The position numbers and the translations under genes were made by a program. From an uncultured Prevotellaceae bacterium (GTDB taxonomy: Bacteria; Bacteroidota; Bacteroidia; Bacteroidales; Bacteroidaceae), in NCBI GenBank assembly GCA_946402905.1, contig CAMIYC010000019.1, positions 1 through 57,021 of the forward strand: a DNA stretch of 57,021 bases, written 5' to 3'. Under the pieces are notes generated by a model. That model saw only the letters and a program-made list of their open reading frames with translations, was not told where the DNA came from and searched no databases. Positions 13,114-21,885 of this stretch are shown in pieces. The first letter of the stretch is position 1, and every line of letters begins with the position of its first letter.

Positions 13114-13145
13114 CAAAAGTACAAAAAAGAGAGGTGAAAACCAAA
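13114..13145 (-). promoter_or_regulatory. Bacteroidota-type promoter of the unknown exported gene
   Basis: On the minus strand, TACTTTTG (13114-13121) matches the -7 TAnnTTTG element. TTTG (13142-13145) lies 20 bases upstream at the -33 position. The transcript start would be about 25 bases before the ATG at 13081. Confidence 0.55.
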
Positions 13146-13188
13146 TGTTTGAGTTCAAAAGGTATCACGTTGCTTGAGATTCGGGGGA

Positions 13189-16100
13189 TTATTCCACGGT
13201 GAGCGCGTCGAAGAGCATGTCGTCCAGTCCGTCGCCGGTGAGGGTGACATGATATCGGCCTGCATTCACCTGGCTGCCGGTGGTGATGCTGGTCATCTTG
13301 CGTTTGGTCTTCTTCTGCTGGGTCTGGAGGAAGGTGATGTCGTCTTCCTTGTAGACCGTGCCTTTCGCATCGGTGATTCTGACATGTAGCTGCCGTGCAT
13401 TCTCCGGGTTGTAGTACTTCCATCGGAGGACATACACCTTTGCCACGCCCACATTGAAATCCCATTCCATGCGGTTTTTCACTTTCTTGCCCATGATTTC
13501 CATATTGGCACGTGATGATGGCGGGAGGAGAGAATCGGGGGTCTTCACCAGAATGTCGCGCTCGAAATCCTTCCACATGGTGGGATTCGTCCCTTTCAGG
13601 TCGTAGCGTTTTTCCCCAGTCTCTCCTTGCCGGGCGATGGCGATGGCTGAGATCATGGCCTGGCCAGCCTTCACCTTCGGGAATCTGATGGTGATGGCCC
13701 GATCAGAGTTGTCGATGAAGACCGTGCGCTTGTAGGGCTTTCCATAGTGCACTTGCGCCCAGATATCGAGGTCGTGGATGACAGTGTTGTCGTTGATGGC
13801 TACGTCGAAAAGGCGCAGCCCCTCTGCGTCTGCCTGTCGGTACCAAGGTTCGACGAAATACAGTTCCACACGGTAGTGTCCAGCGGTGGCGGGGAAGGTG
13901 TAGCACAGTTCATGCCGTCCGAAACGGGAGGTTTGGAACAAAGGGGAGGAGAGTGAGTCATTGCGGGTCTGGGAGGCTTGATAGGGCGACAGCCCCTCAA
14001 ACCGCTCCGCCCACGAGTGCGACCATGTGGTGTTGTCTTGCATCCACAGTTGTCCATGACTGTCGGTATAGTCGTCGCCGCCACAATTCACGCGGAAGAG
14101 ATAGTGCCATCCCTCCTCGCCTTTGAGGAGACTCTCGTCGGTATGGCTGGTGGCCGGTGCGAGGGGCTGTGGGCGATAGTGCTGCTGATAGAGGTAGTAG
14201 GCTTCGGTGGGTTGCTCCCAGATGGTGAGTAGTCCTTTGTAATTGAACGGTCCGGCCTTGTCGATGCGTCGCAGTCCCTCGTCGGGCTGTCGGCGGCCTG
14301 GGTTGTCATGGCTCACGAGCAACCAGTGGAACTGTCCGCAGACACTGTCGGCGACACTTTCCGCAAGGGTCACTTTCTTCATCAGCAGTTGGCCGAAATG
14401 CTCCTCGGTATACCCTTCACCGGTGTGGTTGCCCAGCGTGCGCCAGGCACCGTATTCACCGTTGAGCAACTGGTCGGGGCGTTTCAGTTCGTTGCCGTAG
14501 TTGTCGACGTCGCCACCATAGGTGCCGCTCCAGTTTTGCACCACATTCCAGTCGGTGCCCTCGCCTCCGTTGCAGGTGGTGATGAGACGCTGCGTGCTGC
14601 AGCGGGGGTCCATCTCGCGTATGATCTGGCAGCACTCCTCAGCAAAGTCGCGGGGCAGTGTGCTTTCGTTCTGAAGTCCCCACAGGATGATGGATGGTGA
14701 GTTGCGGCGCTCTTTCACCCACTGGCGCAGATGACGTTTGAAACTCTCACGGAATTCAGGAGTGTCGTACCAGATGTGGGCAGAGAACTGCGGCCACCAG
14801 AGGATGCCCTCCCGGTCGAGCAGGGTCTGGTAGTGGAGGTTGTGAGGTTGGTGAGCGTCGCGGAAAGCGTTGAATCCGGCATCTTTGGCCAGTTTCACCC
14901 GGGCTTCGATTTGCTCATGGCTGAAAGCGTGGCTCTGTCCGAACTCATGCTCATACTCGCAGGTGCCGTTGATGAACACCGGGCGTCCGTTGAGATGGAA
15001 TCGCTGGTCGCCGTCGTGTCGTGTCAGCGGCCAGGAGACGCTGCAGATGCCATAAGGTGTCTCCGTGCTTTCCGTGGCCTTGCCGTCGCGCTTGATGATG
15101 GTGCCTGCGGTATAGAGATAGGGCTTGTCGGTGCTCCAGAGTATGGGTGTGGTCAGGGGCGACTGCTGCCGGATGATCCTGGTCTCGCCGGGGCGTAGCT
15201 GGATGTTGTCAGTCAGGCGGATCACTTGTTTCCCGTTCTTCTCGCTGAGCTTGTTGATGAGTTCGGCCTTGACAGGCCGGTCGCTGTAGTTTCTCACCTC
15301 TGTCTCAAAGTAGATGGTGTCGCAGCGAGAGTTGTTCCACACATGTACGCCAAAAGGTTCGATGCGCAATGGGTCGGTGACCTCGAGGGTCACCGGGCGG
15401 AAGATGCCGAAAGGCTGGCTGCCCTCGCTGAACCCCCACTCGCTGCTGCATCCGCCGCATACCCAGGGCATGTCGGTGATGCCCGCCGGGTGAGAAACCA
15501 CAACTCTCAGGGTGTTGTCTGCACCAGGATGGATATGCCGGGTCACGTCGATGGTCTCCGTGGTTCGACCGATATCGTATCGGCCGAGCCTCTGTCCGTT
15601 GAGTGAGATGTCGGCGTAGGTGCCTACCCCCTCAAATCGGATGAAATACTGTTTGCCGGCCAGGTCGGGAGCGGAGAACGTCTTGACAAACTCAGCCTCG
15701 CCATGCAGGTTGCCGTGCTCTTCCTGTACGGCACCGTAATAATCGTCGAGATTGAGTGGGATGTCATGCACGAAATTGCGGCCTTGGTGGGTCACTTGCC
15801 ATCTGTCGTTGAGGGCCTGTGTATATCGGTGGCCGGCAGGTTCGGGTGTGGGGAATTGCTTCTCGCTCTTGCCCAGATGACGTGATGTGGCAACGGCGAT
15901 GCCGCGCTGGCCGGCGTGGTTGACGGCACAGTAGAAATGATAGACCACCCCGTCGTGCCTCACCACATAACTTTTGTGAGCGAACATCTCGTCGTAAGGT
16001 TTGGAGGGCACGATGAGGTCTGGCCCGGTCCAGTCTTGCCAGTGTATGAGGTCGTGGCTGGCGGCGAAGGTGTTGTAGGCATTGTATTCACGGGTGGGGT

Positions 16101-17007
16101 TGTAGGCAGAGAAATAGTACATCACCCAGGTGTCGCCCATGCGCACGATCTGGGCATCGCCAGTGATGGTGCCCTCGGTGTCGTGGGTGAAGACGGGATT
16201 GCCCTCGTAGCGCCGCCAGCGTCTCATGTCTTTGGAGAGTGCGATGCCGATGCGCTCACCCTTGGGATGAAGGTCGTCTTTGCCTCCGGCGTTGTAGAAC
16301 ATGACAAATGGATATTTCTCATAGCCCTTGATGCGCTCTCCCTTGTCTTTCAGCCAGTAGACGGTGCTCTTGTATTGGGTGAGCCGCTCCCACCACTGTG
16401 CGTCTTTGTCGTCATAGCTCATCAGTGGTGTGTCTTGTGTTTCCCACTGATGGGGTGTGGTGACGTCTCCGGTAGTGGAGGCCAAGCCAATGCTCAGCGG
16501 AGCCTTCACGGCCTCATAGCCCGTGCCGGGCCCGCCGATATAGGTCATCCAATGCCGTCCCTTGAAGGGTCGCATTGCATAAGTCCCGCCCCACTCATGG
16601 TCGATGAGGGCCGGGAAACCGCCACGCTGGTTCTGGTCCCACAGGCGGGAGGGACGCGGATGCCCGTCGGCATCCTCCAAGATGCTGTGTGGCAGGTCCA
16701 GTACCTTGCCCTTGATGTCCCAGTGCAGCAGGTCGGTGCTCTCTGCCATCCATGTGGTGTAGCCACGTCCGTCGGTGCCGTCCTTCCCGTCGTAGCACAC
16801 GAAGGTCATATACCAGAGGCTGTCGTGCCGGAAGATGGTGGGGCAGTCGTATTTTTCGTAGTTGGTCTCCGGCGCCACTACGAGTCCGTATTTGTAGGGC
16901 GTCTGAGAGGCTTCGTATATCTGCCGCATACGTTCTGTCGACACGGGCTGAGCCGCCATGGTCATGCCACATAGCAGCAGGAGGAGTGATAGTATTGCTC
17001 TTGCCAT
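13189..17007 (-). CDS. Multidomain glycosidase: five-bladed propeller (GH137/GH43-like) + GH2 + malectin domain
   Basis: The protein has 1272 residues with a signal peptide (1-18). Residues about 20-390 form a five-bladed propeller with repeated motifs such as Y-D-C-P-T-I-F-R-H, G-D-A-Q-I-V-R-M-G-D-T-W and A-H-K-S-Y-V-V-R-H-D-G. Residues about 400-950 are a complete GH2 module: jelly roll, immunoglobulin-like domains and TIM barrel, with acid/base Glu in LQNESTLP (about 781) and nucleophile in NGEYGAW (about 851). Residues about 965-1125 are a malectin-like carbohydrate-binding domain (F-R-V-N-C-G-G), followed by a short beta domain. The arrangement recalls the GH137-GH2 enzyme (beta-L-arabinofuranosidase plus beta-glucuronidase) used on rhamnogalacturonan II. 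Whether the propeller is GH137, GH43 or GH130-like is not settled. It is the last gene of the operon. Confidence 0.8.
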   Translation of the reverse strand: MARAILSLLLLLCGMTMAAQPVSTERMRQIYEASQTPYKYGLVVAPETNYEKYDCPTIFRHDSLWYMTFVCYDGKDGTDGRGYTTWMAESTDLLHWDIKGKVLDLPHSILEDADGHPRPSRLWDQNQRGGFPALIDHEWGGTYAMRPFKGRHWMTYIGGPGTGYEAVKAPLSIGLASTTGDVTTPHQWETQDTPLMSYDDKDAQWWERLTQYKSTVYWLKDKGERIKGYEKYPFVMFYNAGGKDDLHPKGERIGIALSKDMRRWRRYEGNPVFTHDTEGTITGDAQIVRMGDTWVMYYFSAYNPTREYNAYNTFAASHDLIHWQDWTGPDLIVPSKPYDEMFAHKSYVVRHDGVVYHFYCAVNHAGQRGIAVATSRHLGKSEKQFPTPEPAGHRYTQALNDRWQVTHQGRNFVHDIPLNLDDYYGAVQEEHGNLHGEAEFVKTFSAPDLAGKQYFIRFEGVGTYADISLNGQRLGRYDIGRTTETIDVTRHIHPGADNTLRVVVSHPAGITDMPWVCGGCSSEWGFSEGSQPFGIFRPVTLEVTDPLRIEPFGVHVWNNSRCDTIYFETEVRNYSDRPVKAELINKLSEKNGKQVIRLTDNIQLRPGETRIIRQQSPLTTPILWSTDKPYLYTAGTIIKRDGKATESTETPYGICSVSWPLTRHDGDQRFHLNGRPVFINGTCEYEHEFGQSHAFSHEQIEARVKLAKDAGFNAFRDAHQPHNLHYQTLLDREGILWWPQFSAHIWYDTPEFRESFKRHLRQWVKERRNSPSIILWGLQNESTLPRDFAEECCQIIREMDPRCSTQRLITTCNGGEGTDWNVVQNWSGTYGGDVDNYGNELKRPDQLLNGEYGAWRTLGNHTGEGYTEEHFGQLLMKKVTLAESVADSVCGQFHWLLVSHDNPGRRQPDEGLRRIDKAGPFNYKGLLTIWEQPTEAYYLYQQHYRPQPLAPATSHTDESLLKGEEGWHYLFRVNCGGDDYTDSHGQLWMQDNTTWSHSWAERFEGLSPYQASQTRNDSLSSPLFQTSRFGRHELCYTFPATAGHYRVELYFVEPWYRQADAEGLRLFDVAINDNTVIHDLDIWAQVHYGKPYKRTVFIDNSDRAITIRFPKVKAGQAMISAIAIARQGETGEKRYDLKGTNPTMWKDFERDILVKTPDSLLPPSSRANMEIMGKKVKNRMEWDFNVGVAKVYVLRWKYYNPENARQLHVRITDAKGTVYKEDDITFLQTQQKKTKRKMTSITTGSQVNAGRYHVTLTGDGLDDMLFDALTVE

Positions 17008-17046
17008 GATGTGATGAAACTTTGATTTTTTTTGGGGGGAGACACT

Positions 17047-19692
17047 TCAGTTGAACAGCCAGTCCACCTCGTCGCCGGCACCCTGGAGGCCGGCGTCGCG
17101 GGGCGTGATGTCATCTTCGGTGAAACCGGCCACCATGATGATGCCTTTGGGCAGGTTGATTTCATGTCGGCCCGCACCGAAGTGATAGGAATGGATGTTG
17201 ACGGTGGGCATGTTGGTCATGTTGACAGCATTGCTGATGACAGGCTCTGCCTGGCCGTACTCATTGCCCGTGGCATCGGTCTCCAGTTTGGGAGGCCTGG
17301 CCCATTTCGGGTCGTCGTCGACGAAGAACCCCACCAGCATCTGCACGGGCTTCTTGCTTTCGAAGATGACGGTGGTGCCTTCTATGCGTGTAGTGTCTCG
17401 GTTGAGAATGAGCGCCTGAAGCCTTTGCAGTTCTGGTGCTACAGAGTCGATGCGCTCTTCGCGTCCCTCGAAGAGCAGGGCGTCCTTGCAGAGCGTGGCG
17501 CTCTTGACTCTGGAGTCGCCGCCTGTGGCACTTTTCGGACTGCCAGCATAGATGAGCTGTATGTCGGCAGCTTTGACGGGCTGTATGGACATGGCTTCAG
17601 CAGAGATACTTTGCGGGTGTTTCAGCTTCACGATGTTTGCTTTCAGGTGCTCCAGTTCCTCTTCGTACACAGGCAGCATCTCCTCCCAGGTCTTGTAGCG
17701 GCCGTTGTCGCCGCCTACGGGGATGCGTCGCTGTGCCGTCTGCATACTGTTGGCATAGAGGTAGGTGTCTCTGGTCAGGCCGGCCAGTTCTCGCCAGTGG
17801 TCCAGACTCTCCGTCAGGTAGACTGCGGCCGTGTCGAGGCAGGCGATGTCTTTGGTCCATCGATAGTCGAGCACTTTCTCTGCTGCGAGCACTTTCTGGG
17901 CGAAGAAGCGTGCGAAAGCCTGGTAGCACTGCATGTCGTTGGCAATCCTCCCAAACTCTTCCTGATGTTTTTTGACGAATGGTTTTGCAAAGCCGACAGA
18001 CGTGACCGCCTCCATACCGTGTATGAGGCATTGCGTGGTGATGTCGAGCGGCAGTTCGCCTTGATGGGCTTCACCCTTCCACTTCTTCTCCACATATTCG
18101 ATGAGTTTTTCGCCCTGCGGTCCGCAGCTCTCATAAAAGCCGGGATAGATGGTGTATTTATAAGGATTGACCAGCTGCGACATCTTCATGCCGAGCAACA
18201 ATGTCTGGCGGTTGCCCTCGGTGATGCCAAAGCGCCTGATAAGTTTGGGGGCGATCTCTCCCGCTTCGTCATAGGCATTGAGGATATGCCCCGCCAGAGC
18301 GGTGTCTACGCCGAAATAGGAGGCCAGCAGGCGGGTCCAAAAAGCCTTGTCGTCGCCGCGCTGACTGTTCCATGCATAGCGCCCCCAAGCCTTGTACCAC
18401 ATCCAGTCGCGGTCGGTCTGCAGGAGTCTCGTTCCATCTGCCAGGCGGTCGGCTGTATACGGCCAGTCCCAGTAGGATGCCTGTGGATAGAGGTGCAGGC
18501 CCTTGGAATGGTGCACACGGTGCATGGCCTGCACAGCTTTTTGTATGAATGCGGGCGACGACCACCGCCATGGCTCCAGGTTGGCCAGGATATGCACGTT
18601 GTCGATATGGATGGGTGCCGCGGCGGCCAGTTGCCGGTGTGTCTCCCCCCACGGACCGCCCGGCTCGTAGGTGGTGAGACTCTCACCAGTGTATTTGTTC
18701 ATCGTGTAGATATTGGGGTAGAGGGGCAGCGAAGCCTTCAGCACAGCGGGGCCGTCGGTGTCGTGGTTGCGCAGGATGATCGGCGGTGTGTCGGTGCGGC
18801 CTGATGCTTTCAGCCCGTCTTTGATGCCAGGGATGACGGTCTCTGTCATCCACCGTATGTCGGTGTCGGTGCCCGACATGGCCTCGCCGAGACACACCAG
18901 AAATCCCACTTCGGGATATTGCTTGACAAAAGCGGCGATACTCTTGCGGGTGTAATCGGCGATGAGTGGGGTGATCGGGCGGTTGCGGTCCTGCGTCTTG
19001 ATGCCATAGTGGTCGGCGAAGGGCTTTGACACGATGATGTTGTAGAACATCTGTATCACGCGTATTCCCCTGCGGCTTGCCTCCGTGGTGAGAAAGCCGA
19101 ACATCTCCTGATTCTTCCGCATGGTTTCGTCGTCTACTTCGGGAGCGAAGGGATAGTCGTCGAGTTTCACGAGCGAGGCGAAGGGATGGCCGTTCCAGAG
19201 ATACACCGTGTTGAAGTTGTCGCTGGCCAGCAGGTCAAGGTATCTGATCCAGAGATCTTTGTCGTAAAACCAGGGGAAATTCTCCGGGGTATACGGATAT
19301 TCGTATACTTTGTGGCCAGGCAGGTATTCTGTTTTCTGTAGTCCCACACAGGCGCCGCGCAGCTTCATCTCAGGTGCTTCGGTGATGACCGTGAGACCGC
19401 GCAGCGTGCCGTCGTTCTGGCGGAGATGCTCCATCAGCCGGTTGGCACCATAGATGGTGCCGCTGGGGTCGTTGCCTGTGATCGTGACAGACTTACCTTT
19501 GTGTCGGATGGTGAACCCCTCCGCCTCGCCTTCATAGGCTACACGTATTTTTACTTTGAGGTCGCCTTCTTCTCTCTCCAGCAGCCTGGCGGCATATTGG
19601 GTCTGTGGGGTGACGGTCTGGAGCGTCACCTTTATCTTGCCTTCTACAGCCGTCATGGCCATCAGGCACAGTGTCAGTATGATTGCTCTCAT
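17047..19692 (-). CDS. GH67/GH20-fold exported glycosidase-like protein, family unclear
   Basis: The protein has about 881 residues with a signal peptide. Residues about 20-110 form the small alpha/beta domain found before the barrel of GH20 and GH67 enzymes (V-T-I-T-G-N-D-P-S-G-T-I-Y-G-A-N-R-L-M). A TIM barrel follows with M-K-L-R-G-A-C-V-G, T-V-Y-L-W-N-G-H-P-F and F-L-V-C-L-G-E-A-M-S-G. The G-E-A-M-S-G glutamate near residue 265 is a candidate catalytic residue, but I cannot align it confidently to an established family. The C-terminal third is helical. The start at 19692 gives a signal peptide; the longer frame only reads through a duplicated 21-bp spacer. Alpha-glucuronidase-like activity is possible. 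It lies between the propeller-GH2 fusion and GH78. Confidence 0.65.
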   Translation of the reverse strand: MRAIILTLCLMAMTAVEGKIKVTLQTVTPQTQYAARLLEREEGDLKVKIRVAYEGEAEGFTIRHKGKSVTITGNDPSGTIYGANRLMEHLRQNDGTLRGLTVITEAPEMKLRGACVGLQKTEYLPGHKVYEYPYTPENFPWFYDKDLWIRYLDLLASDNFNTVYLWNGHPFASLVKLDDYPFAPEVDDETMRKNQEMFGFLTTEASRRGIRVIQMFYNIIVSKPFADHYGIKTQDRNRPITPLIADYTRKSIAAFVKQYPEVGFLVCLGEAMSGTDTDIRWMTETVIPGIKDGLKASGRTDTPPIILRNHDTDGPAVLKASLPLYPNIYTMNKYTGESLTTYEPGGPWGETHRQLAAAAPIHIDNVHILANLEPWRWSSPAFIQKAVQAMHRVHHSKGLHLYPQASYWDWPYTADRLADGTRLLQTDRDWMWYKAWGRYAWNSQRGDDKAFWTRLLASYFGVDTALAGHILNAYDEAGEIAPKLIRRFGITEGNRQTLLLGMKMSQLVNPYKYTIYPGFYESCGPQGEKLIEYVEKKWKGEAHQGELPLDITTQCLIHGMEAVTSVGFAKPFVKKHQEEFGRIANDMQCYQAFARFFAQKVLAAEKVLDYRWTKDIACLDTAAVYLTESLDHWRELAGLTRDTYLYANSMQTAQRRIPVGGDNGRYKTWEEMLPVYEEELEHLKANIVKLKHPQSISAEAMSIQPVKAADIQLIYAGSPKSATGGDSRVKSATLCKDALLFEGREERIDSVAPELQRLQALILNRDTTRIEGTTVIFESKKPVQMLVGFFVDDDPKWARPPKLETDATGNEYGQAEPVISNAVNMTNMPTVNIHSYHFGAGRHEINLPKGIIMVAGFTEDDITPRDAGLQGAGDEVDWLFN

Positions 19693-19700
19693 GGTTGCTA

Positions 19701-19740
19701 TTCGCTTTTCGGTGTTCACTGTTTGCTTTTCGGTGTTCAC
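19701..19740. repeat. Two direct copies of a 19-bp sequence in an intergenic spacer
   Basis: TTCGCTTTTCGGTGTTCAC at 19701-19719 is repeated with one change at 19722-19740, a period of 21. It sits just upstream of the GH67-like start and touches the stop of the GH78 gene, so it looks like a small local duplication. Confidence 0.8.
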
Positions 19741-21881
19741 GATTGGTTTTCCGGCGTTTTGAGACGGATGGTTTTTCCTGGTGGTATCTCTGTCTCCTGG
19801 TCTGCGACGCGCAGGATGCCGTGCCCCCCGTCGCTTCTTACTGTGATTTCCCGACGGTCGGCCCTCACATAAATCTTGCCAAAGGGTGTGGGCACCTCAC
19901 CCTCCATCCACTGCAGCCCACCAAGCACCGGGCACACAAGATATTCCTCGTAGCCGGGACTTATGGGCTGCACCCCCAGAAAGTAGCGCCCTAACAGATA
20001 AACCGGACTGGCTCCCCATGCGTGGCAGAGGCTCTTGCCGTATGGCCTGCCGTACATGGCCAGATGTTCGGCCCCTTGTTCGCTGGGTACATATTTCTCC
20101 CAAAAGGTGGTGGCTCCTTCGCGCAGCATGCCGCCCCAGTAGTCCTTGATTTCATTCATGACCAGTGTATGGCATCCCATCATGCAAAGGGCTTCCAACT
20201 CGTAGAAACGCATGTAGGGAGTAGAGATTTTCTCCACGTCGTCGTTGAGCAGCACGTGGTGCAGGATATCCTGGCACTCTTGAGGAGTGGCCAGCCCGTA
20301 GATGATGGCAAACATGTTGGGAAACCGTGTCACCATCCTGTTGATCTTGCCTTCCTCTATGGCATGAGTCAGTCCGTGCAGCTGGTCGTCCCAGAAGCGT
20401 GCTTTGATCAGCTGGCGGAGCGAGTCGCGGCGGACTGTATACGAGGTGATGTCGTGGGCATAATCGGCTATGGTGAGACTGCCTTGTGGCAGGTCGTCTC
20501 TGTGGTCCTTCAGCAGGGCTTCTGCCAGTATGACCATCGACTGGAGTGCCTGGCAAAAGAGTATCTGCTCAAAGCAGAGCGAGCCACGTTTGTGCATAGG
20601 GAAGTCTACCCAGTCGACGAAAATCCAGTCGTCGGCCTGTCCTTCAGCCATACCCTCGTCGTTGAGCCGCTGGATGCAATAACTCATCAGCGTGCGCATA
20701 CGCGGATAGATCTCGCGCACGAAGCTGAGGTCGCCCGTGTAGAGGTAGTAGTCGTATACGGACTTCAGCCAGTAGAAGGTGTAGTCCATGATGGTGTTGA
20801 TGTGGGCGGTCACGGGGTCTTTGCCACGCAGCTGACGGATGGTGCGCTTCACGCATTCAGTGTCGAAGCGCAGATAGTAGTTCATCAGATACGATTGGAT
20901 GGCGTCGCCGCTCCAGGTCCATCGGTCACGCTTAATGCCATCGACGAAAAACTCGCGGGTGGTCAGGTCCAACGTGTATGCCGAGACGTCCCAGATGCGG
21001 TTCAGTTGTTCGTCGTCGCTTCTGAAACTCCCGCTCTGACGACCCTCGTGCGGCGCGTATTCATAGTCGAGGCCGACACCGCCGATGACGATATCGCCTG
21101 TCGTCTCGATATAGACATATCTGAAGGCTTTGCTGCCCTCCAGGGTGTAGTCGCGCTGGCGTGCTATGGTGTGGCGGGTGGCCACGTCGGTGATGTCACC
21201 TGCCGTCACGTGCAGCTGGTCTAACGTCTCGCAGTAGGCACGATCGAGGGCTTCTTGCTCACTCTCGCCGTAAAAGATGTTGACCATGCCCTCACCCTTG
21301 ATGTCATGCAAAACGAGGTATCCCATGGTCTCCTGCCCGAAGTCGGTCAGCAGACCCTGGCCGTGCACCCTGGCCTCGGCACCGACATACTTGCGGCAGA
21401 GCCGGAAAGACGAAGGCCGCTGGTGAATGTCATTCAGAGCCCAGCAACCGGCATACATGTATTGGCCGCATCCGTGGGCCACACCCTGCTCGTCTATCCA
21501 TATCTTGTCTTCATAGGTGACCAGCCAGCTGCTGTCGCTCTTGACGTTTGGTCCGTCTACATAGAGGGCAGGAGGCGACGGCAGATGGTGTATCTTGATA
21601 CTCAGGTGATGTCTGCCGGGAGGGATCAGGAAGGTGTCGGGCATGCCGAATTGCAACGCTCCGTCGAGCTTCAGGCTGAAGTCGCCCTCGGTGGCTATCA
21701 CGATCTTCTCGGTGTCGTCGACAGACACCGTCTTGCTGAATTCGACCGTCGCCCAGTGACTGTCTTGTTTCCAGAATGGCGGAAACATCGCACCACGCTC
21801 AGTGCGACGGTTGTTGAAACGGTTGCCCAGCCAGATCTCCATGTCGCCGGGATACCAGATCCATGTAGCTTTTCGGTGCAT
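19737..21881 (-). CDS. GH78 family alpha-L-rhamnosidase
   Basis: The protein has 714 residues. N-terminal beta domains (about 1-270) precede an (alpha/alpha)6 barrel containing F-F-V-D-G-I-K-R-D-R-W-T-W-S-G-D-A, the GH78 substrate-site motif. The position of the general acid, usually Glu in RxERxGW(x)GD enzymes, is an Asp (about residue 319), as in the DGxKRDR subgroup. A C-terminal beta domain closes the protein. It should release terminal alpha-L-rhamnose. No signal peptide is seen after the ATG at 21881 (MHRKATWIWYP), so it may act in the cytoplasm on imported oligosaccharides, consistent with the adjacent symporter. Its start lies 4 bases after the SSS stop. Confidence 0.85.
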   Translation of the reverse strand: MHRKATWIWYPGDMEIWLGNRFNNRRTERGAMFPPFWKQDSHWATVEFSKTVSVDDTEKIVIATEGDFSLKLDGALQFGMPDTFLIPPGRHHLSIKIHHLPSPPALYVDGPNVKSDSSWLVTYEDKIWIDEQGVAHGCGQYMYAGCWALNDIHQRPSSFRLCRKYVGAEARVHGQGLLTDFGQETMGYLVLHDIKGEGMVNIFYGESEQEALDRAYCETLDQLHVTAGDITDVATRHTIARQRDYTLEGSKAFRYVYIETTGDIVIGGVGLDYEYAPHEGRQSGSFRSDDEQLNRIWDVSAYTLDLTTREFFVDGIKRDRWTWSGDAIQSYLMNYYLRFDTECVKRTIRQLRGKDPVTAHINTIMDYTFYWLKSVYDYYLYTGDLSFVREIYPRMRTLMSYCIQRLNDEGMAEGQADDWIFVDWVDFPMHKRGSLCFEQILFCQALQSMVILAEALLKDHRDDLPQGSLTIADYAHDITSYTVRRDSLRQLIKARFWDDQLHGLTHAIEEGKINRMVTRFPNMFAIIYGLATPQECQDILHHVLLNDDVEKISTPYMRFYELEALCMMGCHTLVMNEIKDYWGGMLREGATTFWEKYVPSEQGAEHLAMYGRPYGKSLCHAWGASPVYLLGRYFLGVQPISPGYEEYLVCPVLGGLQWMEGEVPTPFGKIYVRADRREITVRSDGGHGILRVADQETEIPPGKTIRLKTPENQS

Positions 21882-21885
21882 ATCT

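Noticed and set aside
15916..16974. 352-codon plus-strand frame opposite the propeller domain
   Set aside because: Shadow of the minus-strand glycosidase; the propeller motifs are on the other strand.
17032..18804. 590-codon open frame on the plus strand opposite the GH67-like gene
   Set aside because: It is the antisense shadow of a GC-rich, codon-biased gene; no domain is visible and the minus-strand frame has clear enzyme motifs and a signal peptide.
20022..21224. 400-codon plus-strand frame opposite GH78
   Set aside because: Shadow frame without recognisable motifs; the GH78 signature is on the minus strand.
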